From CAVRIA01 sp963721115 (lineage in GTDB: Bacteria; Desulfobacterota; Binatia; HRBIN30; CADEER01), in NCBI GenBank assembly GCA_963721115.1, contig CAVRIA010000023.1, forward strand, positions 1 through 64,000: 64,000 nucleotides of DNA, written 5' to 3'. Position 1 is the stretch's first letter, and each line of letters opens with the position of its first letter. Shown in pieces: positions 34,466-46,815 of this stretch. The notes beneath the pieces were generated by a model, which was not told where the DNA came from, made no database searches, and saw only the letters and a program-made list of their open reading frames with translations. The position numbers were made by a program, and so were the translations under genes.

Positions 34466-34533
34466 CTCAGTCTAGACGGCAAGGGCCTCGAGCGGAACCC
34501 GTGCTCTGCCCATCCGCCCGGCCGCCGCACCGG

Positions 34534-34591
34534 GGTTGTTGGTTGTTGGGTCGTTGGTTGTCGAGGTTCCGATTACCAACAACCAACAACC
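34534..34591. terminator. 16-bp perfect hairpin made of TTGTTGG repeats
   Basis: GGTTGTTGGTTGTTGG at 34534-34549 pairs exactly with 34576-34591 around 26 nt, between the stop of glgX and the start of treZ. It is the same CAACAAC-type repeat seen at seven other intergenic sites but here arranged head to head. In mRNA it would form a long stem that could stall, stabilise or terminate the transcript within the operon. Confidence 0.5.
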
Positions 34592-34599
34592 TGCAGTCA

Positions 34600-36726
<2,127 letters not shown>

Positions 36727-36853
36727 ACCCGGTCGTCCCCTCCCTTCGATCTGCCGTGTAACCTTTCCATATTTCCGCGCATTCGGCGGACACGCAAGAC
36801 GAGAATCGAGCCGGAGCCGCCGAGAGGGCGGCGAGTGCTCCCGGCGCGCGGAT

Positions 36854-39097
36854 TCAGCCACGCCGGCTGATCATGAGGAGAGCGCACGACGTTTGGCGCG
36901 CGATCTGCAAGGCAACCTCTCCGATCATCTTGCGGCGGCGGTGCAGGCGCTGCACGCCGAGGATCACCAGGTCCGCGGTGGCGGCGCGACGGTTCACCTC
37001 CTCGGCCACCGACCGGGCGCGCACCACCTCGACCTGCGGCAGCACCGGGGCTTCGTCGGCGGCCAGCTGGAGCAGGCGCCGCCTCTCCCACTCGATGGAC
37101 CCGTGCGCCTCCGCTTCGTCCAGCACGCGCAGGAAGGTGAGCTCGCGGGTGCCGAGGCGACACAGGCTGCCGATCAGTCGCGCGCGCAGCACGTCATGGC
37201 CGCCCCTCCCTCCGACCGGGATCAACACCCGCCGCGTCTGCGAAAGCTGCCAGCCGGGCGGCGCCCGCAGCACGGCGACATCGGTGTCGAGAGAGCTCAT
37301 GAGCTCTTCGATGGGGGCGCGAAGGGGCTCGGCGTCGAGATTGCTGAGACCGATCAGGAGGCTCTCGCAGCGGTAGGTGCGGGCGACGCGACCGATCTCC
37401 TCCCACGGGCGGGCCGCGACCGTGGTCAGGGCCTCGGCGGGCAACCCGGCGGCAAACGAGGCGGTGAGCGCCTGTCGCACGACGTCCTGCACGTTGAGAA
37501 GCTGCGGCGGAGGCGCATCGGGCAGCCACGAGTCGGGCGCCGCGACGACGGAGAGGAGAACGACGCGCCCGACGCGGGGCGTGGCGAGCGCGTTGGCGAC
37601 GCCGACCATCGCCTCGGCATTGGCCGGGTTGGCGATCGGCACCAGAACCAGCGGGCTGCGGCCGCGCAATTGGACCAGGTACGGATCGAGCGCCTCGGCC
37701 GAGGCATCGGCGACGCGTGCCCCTCGCGCCAGCAGGAAGAGGTAGAGAGCCGCCCCGACGCACAGCCAGACACCCGCGACCAACCCCGCCGACGGCACGG
37801 CCACGCCCTGGAAGAGGGCCAGGGCGGCGCAGGCGAGACCGCCGGCGACGGGGACGAACGGAAACCACGGCACGCGGAACTGCGCCCGGCTGCTGTCGCC
37901 GCGGCGGCGCGCCAGGATGGCCGTCCACTGCGCCAGGGCGAAGCACATGAGGAAGATGAGGCTGGCGGCGGCGCCGGCGGCGGCGACGTCCGGAATGACC
38001 ATCACGATGACCACGACCGCCGCGGACGTCGTCGCGATCGCCCCCACCGGCGTGCCGTCCGCTCGCACCCGCCTGAGCAGGCGCGGCAACGTGCGGTCCT
38101 GCGCCATGGCGAAGGCCAGGTGGGACGCCGCCAGCAGATTCGCCTGCAGCGCCGAGAGCATCGACAGGACCGCCGCGACGATCACCAACCAGAAGCCCGT
38201 CGGCCCCAGATAGTTCTGCGCGGCCGTCGCGACGAGCGTGTCGGGCTGCCGGGCGCTGAGGGCGGTGATCGAGTCGCCGGCGGGCACGCCGACCGTGGCG
38301 ATGAGGAAAAGCAGCGGCAGGTAGACGAGCATGGCGATGGCGAGCGACAGCAGCATGGCGCGCGGAATCGTGCGGCCGGGGTCACGGACCTGGCCGGCGA
38401 CGGCGGCGATGAGGTCGAACCCCTGCAGGGCGATGAACGTGTACCCCATCGCCTGGAAGACGCCGAGCGCGCCGTGGGCGAAGAAGGGGGTGAGGGCAGA
38501 CAGCAGGCGCGCCGGCGGAACCCGCGCGACGACCGGCAGGCCGCCGGCGATGAGAACGGCGAAGGCGACGACCTTCCCGATCGTCGCCCATCGGCCGCCA
38601 GCGGAGCGCCGGCTCATCAGGCCCGCCGTATAGAAGAGCGTCGCCCCGACCGCGAGAACCGCCATGGTGATTCGCCCGCCCAGCCAGTGCGGCGCGGATC
38701 CCCCGACGCCGCGCCACAGCACCTCGACGACGACGACTCCGTACGAGGCGAAGCCCAGGGCGTACAACACGCCCGCGACGATGGATGCGAACCAGACGAT
38801 CCAGCCGACCGCGAACGCGGACTGCACCGACAGCACCTTCTTGGCGAAGGTGTACGTTCCGCCGGATTCGGGAAAGGCGGTGGACATCTCGGCGAAGCTC
38901 AGGGCCGTGAGGACGGCGATGCCGCCGTTGACCGCGAAGGCGATCATCGCCGCCGGGCCGGCGGCGGCGAACGCCACGCCGGCCAGCGCCAGGATGCCGC
39001 CTCCGACGATGGCGCCGACGCCGATCGACGTGGCGCCCACCAGCCCGATGGAACGGGTGGCCGAGGAGGCTCCCATCTGCACCGTCTCGCCCACCAT
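36854..39097 (-). CDS. APC-superfamily permease fused to two UspA-like domains
   Basis: About 747 aa. The N-terminal 430 residues form about 12 membrane helices of the amino acid/polyamine/organocation type: VGATSIGVGAIVGGGILALA, FAEMSTAFPESGGTYTFAKK, and LQGFDLIAAVAGQVRDPGRT, with the usual unwound-helix motifs. The C-terminal 300 residues carry two universal stress protein-like domains (LVLVPIANPANAEAMVGVAN, then RRVLIPVGGRGGHDVLRARL, ending VILGVQRLHRRRKMIGEVAL), an arrangement seen in some APC transporters, where the domains may bind ATP. The start at 39097 lies 11 nt after the stop of treY, so the two are cotranscribed. Its substrate is unknown; a cation or amine used in osmotic or stress adaptation fits the trehalose setting. 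Confidence 0.85.
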   Translation of the reverse strand: MVGETVQMGASSATRSIGLVGATSIGVGAIVGGGILALAGVAFAAAGPAAMIAFAVNGGIAVLTALSFAEMSTAFPESGGTYTFAKKVLSVQSAFAVGWIVWFASIVAGVLYALGFASYGVVVVEVLWRGVGGSAPHWLGGRITMAVLAVGATLFYTAGLMSRRSAGGRWATIGKVVAFAVLIAGGLPVVARVPPARLLSALTPFFAHGALGVFQAMGYTFIALQGFDLIAAVAGQVRDPGRTIPRAMLLSLAIAMLVYLPLLFLIATVGVPAGDSITALSARQPDTLVATAAQNYLGPTGFWLVIVAAVLSMLSALQANLLAASHLAFAMAQDRTLPRLLRRVRADGTPVGAIATTSAAVVVIVMVIPDVAAAGAAASLIFLMCFALAQWTAILARRRGDSSRAQFRVPWFPFVPVAGGLACAALALFQGVAVPSAGLVAGVWLCVGAALYLFLLARGARVADASAEALDPYLVQLRGRSPLVLVPIANPANAEAMVGVANALATPRVGRVVLLSVVAAPDSWLPDAPPPQLLNVQDVVRQALTASFAAGLPAEALTTVAARPWEEIGRVARTYRCESLLIGLSNLDAEPLRAPIEELMSSLDTDVAVLRAPPGWQLSQTRRVLIPVGGRGGHDVLRARLIGSLCRLGTRELTFLRVLDEAEAHGSIEWERRRLLQLAADEAPVLPQVEVVRARSVAEEVNRRAATADLVILGVQRLHRRRKMIGEVALQIARQTSCALLMISRRG

Positions 39098-39108
39098 CCA
39101 GCCCGGAG

Positions 39109-42075
<2,967 letters not shown>

Positions 42076-42165
42076 CTGAGACCACCCACCCCTCGCTCGT
42101 CAAGCCGCAGCGGCACCCGTCTTTGCACAAAAGGTCTTTGTGGTGGGGAACCTCGCTGATTCAAA

Positions 42166-42197
42166 CCCGTCATACCCGCGAAAGCGGGTATCCAGGT
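42166..42197. repeat. GTCATACCCGCGAAAGCGGG-type hairpin repeat
   Basis: ATACCCGC (42172-42179) pairs with 42184-42191 around a GAAA tetraloop, flanked by CCGTC and CCAG. This is the widespread 'GTCATTCCCGCGAAAGCGGGAATCCAG'-class repeat of many proteobacteria. It lies upstream of the small membrane protein gene and divergent from treY. Confidence 0.75.
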
Positions 42198-42371
42198 GGG
42201 CTCCCGATCTCTCCGAGATTGTCAGGGCTGCAAAGGCCCGCCGGCGCACCGAGACACATTTGCACGCAAGAGAATGGCGACCGCCGTCATTTCTCGCGAC
42301 GCAAGGGGGATCTGCCCGGCACGCTTCTTGTTCCGAGCCATGCGCAGCGCTTCTGCCGGGAGTACGAAAGA

Positions 42372-42779
42372 ATGCGACGCCTCGCGATCCCAGTTCTGGC
42401 CTTCTGTCTCGCCATGCAGTCGATTCTCGCCCCCGCGACGGCGGCCACCACCTCGCCTCGAGCCGAAGCAGTGACGAGAACGGAGGCGCCGTCGCCGATC
42501 GTCAAGCGGGGTCTCACCATCGGCTACATCGACTCCTCCTGGCTCGACATCACGGCCGTCGGGATTCTGCTCCTCATTTTTCTCGGGGCGACACTGGGCC
42601 GAGACCGGACGTCCGAGCGGTCCGCCGCAGCGAGCGAGACGCCTACGCCTCTCGGCGCTCGCGCGCACCGGGCGGTGCGGCTTCTGAGCGCGACCCCGGC
42701 ACGCACCGGCGCGGCGCGCGCGAAGGGGCTCCCCGTGTACGTTCTTCGCGACGTCGTCGAGGACGGCCGGGGCGGCTGA
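42372..42779 (+). CDS. Small exported or membrane protein
   Basis: 135-aa protein with an N-terminal signal-like segment (MRRLAIPVLAFCLAMQSILA) and one further membrane segment around 58-76 (DITAVGILLLIFLGATLG). The C-terminal third is basic and probably cytoplasmic. The frame is open upstream of 42372 through a repeat, but the signal sequence fixes this start. It resembles the small lipoprotein-less two-TM proteins common in genomes of this type; no family is recognised. It is flanked by repeats on both sides. Confidence 0.55.
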   Translation: MRRLAIPVLAFCLAMQSILAPATAATTSPRAEAVTRTEAPSPIVKRGLTIGYIDSSWLDITAVGILLLIFLGATLGRDRTSERSAAASETPTPLGARAHRAVRLLSATPARTGAARAKGLPVYVLRDVVEDGRGG

Positions 42780-42819
42780 AAGGAGCAGCACTGCGACACT
42801 TCCTCACGATCGCGGTGTT

Positions 42820-43419
42820 TCGACCGCTTGTCTCGTTGTGAGCATACTGATCTCGTCGAACATGCACGTGGACGCGGTTCGGGTGGACCGCGCAAGAAGG
42901 GTAGTGCTCGATCGGGTTCTGATTCCGAACCCAACCGCCAACAGCTCAACAATGCAACAACCTGCAGTTCGGAGCTCGAGGGCGACAACCGCAGGTTTCG
43001 CCCTCGAAGAGCGCGGGGACGCTAGTCCCGCACCGGCAATGGGGGTCCACCCGAGGGGCGGCGGGGGTTGCGGGATCTCGGATCTCGGTCGGAGACAAAG
43101 AACCCCACCCCCCTTTGATCACAAGGAACCGGTCTGTTCTGTGCGGGGCTTACGCCCCTGCAGCCCCACCGGGGAGGGAACCGCTCAGACGCCGCGGTTC
43201 CCTCCCCGCACCCCTCTCTCCGGTGGCTCCGCTCCGAGGCGAATGTGCTTCCCCTTTGAGCGCCGGACCTGGCGGTCGGCGCGCGTAACGGGAGACGCCC
43301 CACTGCCTGAATCTACGCGCCACTGACGGGAACCGACTCCCTCGGTCTCGCGCACGGCTTCACCACCGCGCCACTCTCTGCCGATCTCGTCCTCACGCCT
43401 CTTCGAAAGGTCGAGGCCT
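42820..43419 (+). repeat. Composite intergenic repeat, copy D
   Basis: Matches the unit at 4207-4914 and the following copy, but lacks part of the left end. It contains the CGTGGACGCGGTTCGG segment, a degenerate CAACAAC run (about 42930-42965), the GAGCTCGAGGGCGACAAC block, the 14-bp stem-loop (43171-43184 / 43194-43207), and ends with the 22-mer at 43398-43419. It starts about 40 nt after the small membrane protein gene. Confidence 0.82.
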
Positions 43420-44120
43420 TGAAGTCTCGATTTCTCTCTTTCGCTTCGCGATGAAGCGCTTCGCTTGGTACGCGCGGCAGATCGATCGACGTCTTTCGAC
43501 CGCTTGCTTCGTTCCGAGCACGCCGCTCGTCTTCCAACGCGCGCGTGGACGCGGCTCGGGCAAAGCCGCGCAAGAATGGTGGTGCTCCATCGGGTGGCTC
43601 ACTGGGACTCCGCAACCTAGCAGCGGGGCGACCACAACAGCCTAACAGCCTGCAGCTCAAGGGAAGTGGGAGCTCGAGGGCGACAACCGTAGGTTTCGCC
43701 CTGGAGGGGCGCAGGGGCGCAGCCCCGCACCGACAGAGCGGGGTCCACCCGCGGAGCGGCGGGGGTTCGGGATCTCGGATCTCGGTCGGAGACAAAGACC
43801 CCCTCCGCCTCTCCCTCGATCATGACGAACCGGTTGTCTTCGTGCGGGGCTTGCGCCCCTGCGGCCCCTCCGGGGAGGGAACCGCTCAGACGCCGCGGTT
43901 CCCTCCCCGCACCCCTCTCTCCGGTGGCTCCGCTCCGAGGCGAATGCGCTTCCCCGCTCAGCACCGGACCTGGCGGTCGGCACGCGTAACGGGATCACGC
44001 CTCACTGCGTGAATCTACGCGCCACTGACGGGAACCGACTCCCTCGGTCTCGTGCACGGCTTCACCACCGCGCCACTCTCTGCCGATCTCGTTCTCACGC
44101 CTCTTCGAAAGGTCGAGGCC
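43420..44120 (+). repeat. Composite intergenic repeat, full copy E
   Basis: Full unit in tandem with copy D, the counterpart of copy B (4207-4914). The stem-loop is at 43872-43885 / 43895-43908 and the final 22-mer at 44099-44120. As in the first locus, a partial and a full copy stand head to tail in the same orientation relative to each other. Confidence 0.82.
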
Positions 44121-44190
44121 TTGAGGGTTTTGATTTCCTTCAAGACCCAACAACCAACAGCTCAACAACCCAACAACCTGCCCTCTACCG
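44121..44190. repeat. CAACAAC-type spacer repeat
   Basis: After the 22-mer comes TTGAGGGTTTTGATTTCCTT and then CCCAACAACCAACAGCTCAA and more CAACAACC. It lies at the 3-prime end of the redoxin gene at 44209 and repeats the order seen at 4915-5050 and 9240-9414. Confidence 0.75.
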
Positions 44191-44208
44191 CCGGAGACAA
44201 GAAGCTCT

Positions 44209-44838
44209 TCACGCCCCCAGATAGAATTTGATCGAGCAGCCCAGCGCCTTGGTCGTCTTCACCTGGATGTCGTGTCCGGCCGTCAACGCCGCCAGAGCGT
44301 CGCGCAGGTAGTGCTCATCGGCCTTTTCGGCGTCGTGTGCGTTGTCGTCGATCGTGCCGTGGTACACGAGCTTGCCGCTGGCGTCGAACAGGAACGCCTC
44401 GGGCGTTCGTTCCGCTCCGAAGGCGCGCGCCAGCTTCGAGCCCTCGTCGACGACGTAGGGGAACTCGAAGCCGTGCTGGCGCGCGCGCGTCTTCATCTGC
44501 TCGTACCCGTCCTCCGCGACGACGCTCGGATCGTTCGAGTTGACGGCGATGACCCCGACGCCTCGCTTGCGGTAGGTGTTGCCGAGATCGGCGATGCGAT
44601 CCTCCCAGGCCTTTACCCAGGGACAGGCGTTGCACTGAAAGATCACCAGCGTGCCCTTCTCTCCCGCGACGTCGCCGATCGATACTTGGCGGCCGTCGAC
44701 GTTCTTCATCTCGACGTTCTTCAGCACCAGTGCGTCGCCGATCTCGAGCGCGGCGGAGGAGCGGGCGGCTGCGGCCACGCCGAAGCAGACGGAAAGCGCC
44801 AGCGCCGTGCGAAAACACATTTCTCTTGCTCCGATCAT
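44209..44838 (-). CDS. Exported thioredoxin-fold protein (AhpC/TSA-like redoxin)
   Basis: 209 aa, start at the ATG at 44838 after GAAGGAG, overlapping the stop of the upstream TlpA-like gene as ATGA. A signal peptide (MCFRTALALSVCFGVAAAAR, about 7-26) exports it. The redoxin fold has a CxxC pair, CNACPW, near 69-72 following GTLVIFQ. The segment VVDEGSKLARAFGAERTPEA contains the cis-proline loop, followed by FLFDASGKLVYHGTIDDN. This is the pattern of thioredoxin-family proteins annotated as AhpC/TSA in many environmental genomes. It probably acts in periplasmic thiol redox together with its TlpA-like neighbour. Confidence 0.85.
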   Translation of the reverse strand: MIGAREMCFRTALALSVCFGVAAAARSSAALEIGDALVLKNVEMKNVDGRQVSIGDVAGEKGTLVIFQCNACPWVKAWEDRIADLGNTYRKRGVGVIAVNSNDPSVVAEDGYEQMKTRARQHGFEFPYVVDEGSKLARAFGAERTPEAFLFDASGKLVYHGTIDDNAHDAEKADEHYLRDALAALTAGHDIQVKTTKALGCSIKFYLGA

Positions 44839-45428
44839 CTCTTTTCTCCTTCGACGTTCGATTTTCCGTCCGCCGCGAGAAGCTCGCGGACGGCGCTTTC
44901 CAGCCGATCGTAGCTGGACTTGCCGAACAGGGAGCGGCGGCGGATGCCCCTCCGATCGTACAGGAAAGTCGCGGGCAGGGCTCCCGACCACTTCGGATCG
45001 AACGCGTCGATGAACGCCATGTCCTTTCCCTGCTTCAAGTAGGTCGGGAAGTCGACCCCCTGCTCGGCGAGGAATCCCTTCACCGCCGGCAGCTCGCTTT
45101 CGAAGTCGCCCGACACGAAGAACACCCTCAACCCACGCCCCTGCCAGCTGTTGCGCAAGCGAACGATGTCCGGGAACTCCTGCCGGCAGGGCAGACACCA
45201 GGTGGCCCAGACGTTCACCAGGACGACCGGTGCGTTCGAAGCGCGTACGGCCTGCAGGATCTCGGCCGCCGTCGCGGACTTCACCGAGACATCCCCGACG
45301 GGCAGCGGGGACGCTGCCGGACGGCTCTCGCCTTCGCCCGCCCACCCGGGTCGCGCCGCGACCGACAGCAAGCGCAGCGCCGCCACCAGCGCCCTGCGGC
45401 GGGCGGATCTCCCTTCAACCGAAGCCAT
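44835..45428 (-). CDS. TlpA-like thiol:disulphide oxidoreductase
   Basis: 197 aa from the ATG at 45428. A basic N terminus followed by a hydrophobic stretch (ALVAALRLLSVAARPGWAGE) suggests export or anchoring. The thioredoxin-fold core has VLVNVWATWCLPCRQEFPDI with the CxxC at 78-81, then RVFFVSGDFESELPAVKGFL and a GALPATFLYDRRGIRRRSLF segment holding the cis-proline (LPATF). This is the TlpA/ResA class that reduces periplasmic disulphides, often for cytochrome c maturation. Its stop overlaps the start of the next redoxin gene by 4 nt, so the two are translationally coupled. Confidence 0.87.
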   Translation of the reverse strand: MASVEGRSARRRALVAALRLLSVAARPGWAGEGESRPAASPLPVGDVSVKSATAAEILQAVRASNAPVVLVNVWATWCLPCRQEFPDIVRLRNSWQGRGLRVFFVSGDFESELPAVKGFLAEQGVDFPTYLKQGKDMAFIDAFDPKWSGALPATFLYDRRGIRRRSLFGKSSYDRLESAVRELLAADGKSNVEGEKR

Positions 45429-45549
45429 CTCCCAAATGTTCCTCGCGCGATCGCGCTGAGGCAAGTGTGGACGATCCCCCGGCCGGCGCAACAGGCCACC
45501 GGCCTCGATCGCCGCTTCGCCTCTCCGCACACCGCGAGTGCTATTGATT

Positions 45550-45561
45550 TAGTGTACACTA
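45550..45561. promoter_or_regulatory. 12-bp perfect palindrome TAGTGTACACTA, possible operator
   Basis: Perfect palindrome in an unusually AT-rich stretch (45541-45575) between the divergent tlpA-like and lgt-like genes. It ends 18 nt before the lgt-like start. The position and symmetry suit a dimeric repressor site; no regulator gene is adjacent. Confidence 0.45.
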
Positions 45562-45579
45562 TAGCTATTTAACTGATGC

Positions 45580-46815
45580 ATGTGCCCGATCTTCCACGGC
45601 GACGTCCACTCCTACGCATTCTTCCTGGCTCTCGCCGTTCTCGCCGGCGGCGCCGTCCTTGCGGCGGCGGGCCGCCGCGCCCATGTGCCGCCGCGCAACT
45701 TGGCCCTGCTTCTGGCCGTCGCCGCGGGCGGCGCCCTGGGCGGCGCCAAGCTGTACTCGGCGATCGAGCGTGGGGGAGAGCTCTCGACGTGGAGCGTCGA
45801 GCTGTTCAGCGGCTATCGCCATCCGGGCGGCGTCTTCGGTTTGGTGGTGGCATTGGCCTGTCTGCGCTGCCTCCGCGCCCTGCCGCCGGCAGCGGCGCTG
45901 GCCGATCTGATCGCACCGGCCTTCGGAGCGGGAGGGGCCGTGGCGCGGATCGGCTGCTTCCTGCACGGGTGTTGCTTCGGACGGATCGGTGGCGGTCCGT
46001 GGGGCGTCGTCTTTCCCGCCGGATCGCCGGCCTGGATCCTGCACCGCGAGCGCGGCTGGATTCCCGTCCATGCGGCCGGCAGCCTTGCGGTCCACCCTCT
46101 GCAGCTCTACTTCCTGCTGCTCTGTGCGGTCCTCGGCGGTCTCGCCTGGTACCGGCTGCCGCGCAAGAGGTTCGACGGCGAGGTGGCGCTGGCGTTTCTG
46201 GCGCTGCACGGATTGGCGAAAGCGGCGCTCGAGTCGCTGCGGGCGATTCCGGCGCCCCACCTGCAGATCGCGTCCCTGTCGGTCGGCCTCGCCGCCTCCG
46301 CCGCCTGGCTGTACGCGGTGCGCCGCAACGACACGGGATCCGGGACGAACGACTCCGATCTGACCGAACGAAAGGATTTCACCGCGACAGTCGCCATGGG
46401 CTTCGCACGCCCGCAGACGGATGAAAATGCGCGCGATCGGTCCTGCTCCCTCTCCCGGATCGAGGCTGTCGATTTTCTCGAGGGTCGAGATTCCCCCCTT
46501 TGGCAACGGGGCGGTCAGGGGGGATTTTCAGATGGATTCGTTCGACAAATCCCCCTCAATCCCCCTTTTTCAAAGGGGGAAGTCGGAGTCGCTTCTCTCG
46601 CCAGGAGAAAATCGACAGTCCGGATCCGGAGAGGGAGCTTCGCGGTGGGAATTTCATCGCCTCGAGATCGACTCAGTCGTCCGGCAGGATGGGCAACCAA
46701 TGGACACGCACGCGCCTCCGGTTCCTCAGGATCGCCGCGTCCTCGGGGCTGTCGGCCGCGGCGCGGTCCATCTCGGCCCGCGCCATCTTCCACTTCCTCG
46801 CTCGGGCGTAGATGA
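45580..46815 (+). CDS. Prolipoprotein diacylglyceryl transferase-like protein with repeat-derived C-terminal extension
   Basis: The first about 250 residues resemble Lgt: membrane helices, GVFGLVVALACLRCLRA, the signature-like ARIGCFLHGCCFGRIGGGPW (about 122-141) and VHPLQLYFLLLCAVLGG (about 170-186), matching the GRxGNF and RHPxQLY landmarks of Lgt. Lgt attaches diacylglycerol to lipoprotein cysteines; short divergent forms of this kind occur in deltaproteobacteria-like genomes and may have another lipid-transfer role. After about residue 255 the frame crosses an interspersed repeat (46380-46465) and a palindromic element (46466-46618) and overlaps the end of the next gene, so the tail is almost certainly repeat-derived. 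The original stop was probably lost. No good ribosome-binding site precedes the ATG at 45580. Confidence 0.7.
   Translation: MCPIFHGDVHSYAFFLALAVLAGGAVLAAAGRRAHVPPRNLALLLAVAAGGALGGAKLYSAIERGGELSTWSVELFSGYRHPGGVFGLVVALACLRCLRALPPAAALADLIAPAFGAGGAVARIGCFLHGCCFGRIGGGPWGVVFPAGSPAWILHRERGWIPVHAAGSLAVHPLQLYFLLLCAVLGGLAWYRLPRKRFDGEVALAFLALHGLAKAALESLRAIPAPHLQIASLSVGLAASAAWLYAVRRNDTGSGTNDSDLTERKDFTATVAMGFARPQTDENARDRSCSLSRIEAVDFLEGRDSPLWQRGGQGGFSDGFVRQIPLNPPFSKGEVGVASLARRKSTVRIRRGSFAVGISSPRDRLSRPAGWATNGHARASGSSGSPRPRGCRPRRGPSRPAPSSTSSLGRR
46380..46465 (+). repeat. Interspersed repeat, copy 3 of 3 (reads RPQTDENARDRS)
   Basis: Same repeat as 630-725 and 26701-26775, here on the plus strand and read in frame by the lgt-like gene as GFARPQTDENARDRSCSLS. 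Its CCCTCTCC end directly abuts the palindromic element at 46466. Confidence 0.75.
46466..46618. repeat. Palindromic element with CTGTCGATTTTCTC ends, variant core
   Basis: 153 bp bounded by exact 14-bp inverted repeats CTGTCGATTTTCTC and GAGAAAATCGACAG, the same ends as the element at 14022-14168. The core is unrelated: it carries the AATCCCCCTCAATCCCCC / CAAAGGGGGA-type motif, a different widespread bacterial repeat. Inserted at the 3-prime end of the lgt-like reading frame. Confidence 0.8.

Noticed and set aside
43545..44012. ORFs of 100-170 codons through the composite repeats
   Set aside because: The same stretch is open in different frames in different copies and gives Arg/Pro-rich nonsense, so no gene is called.
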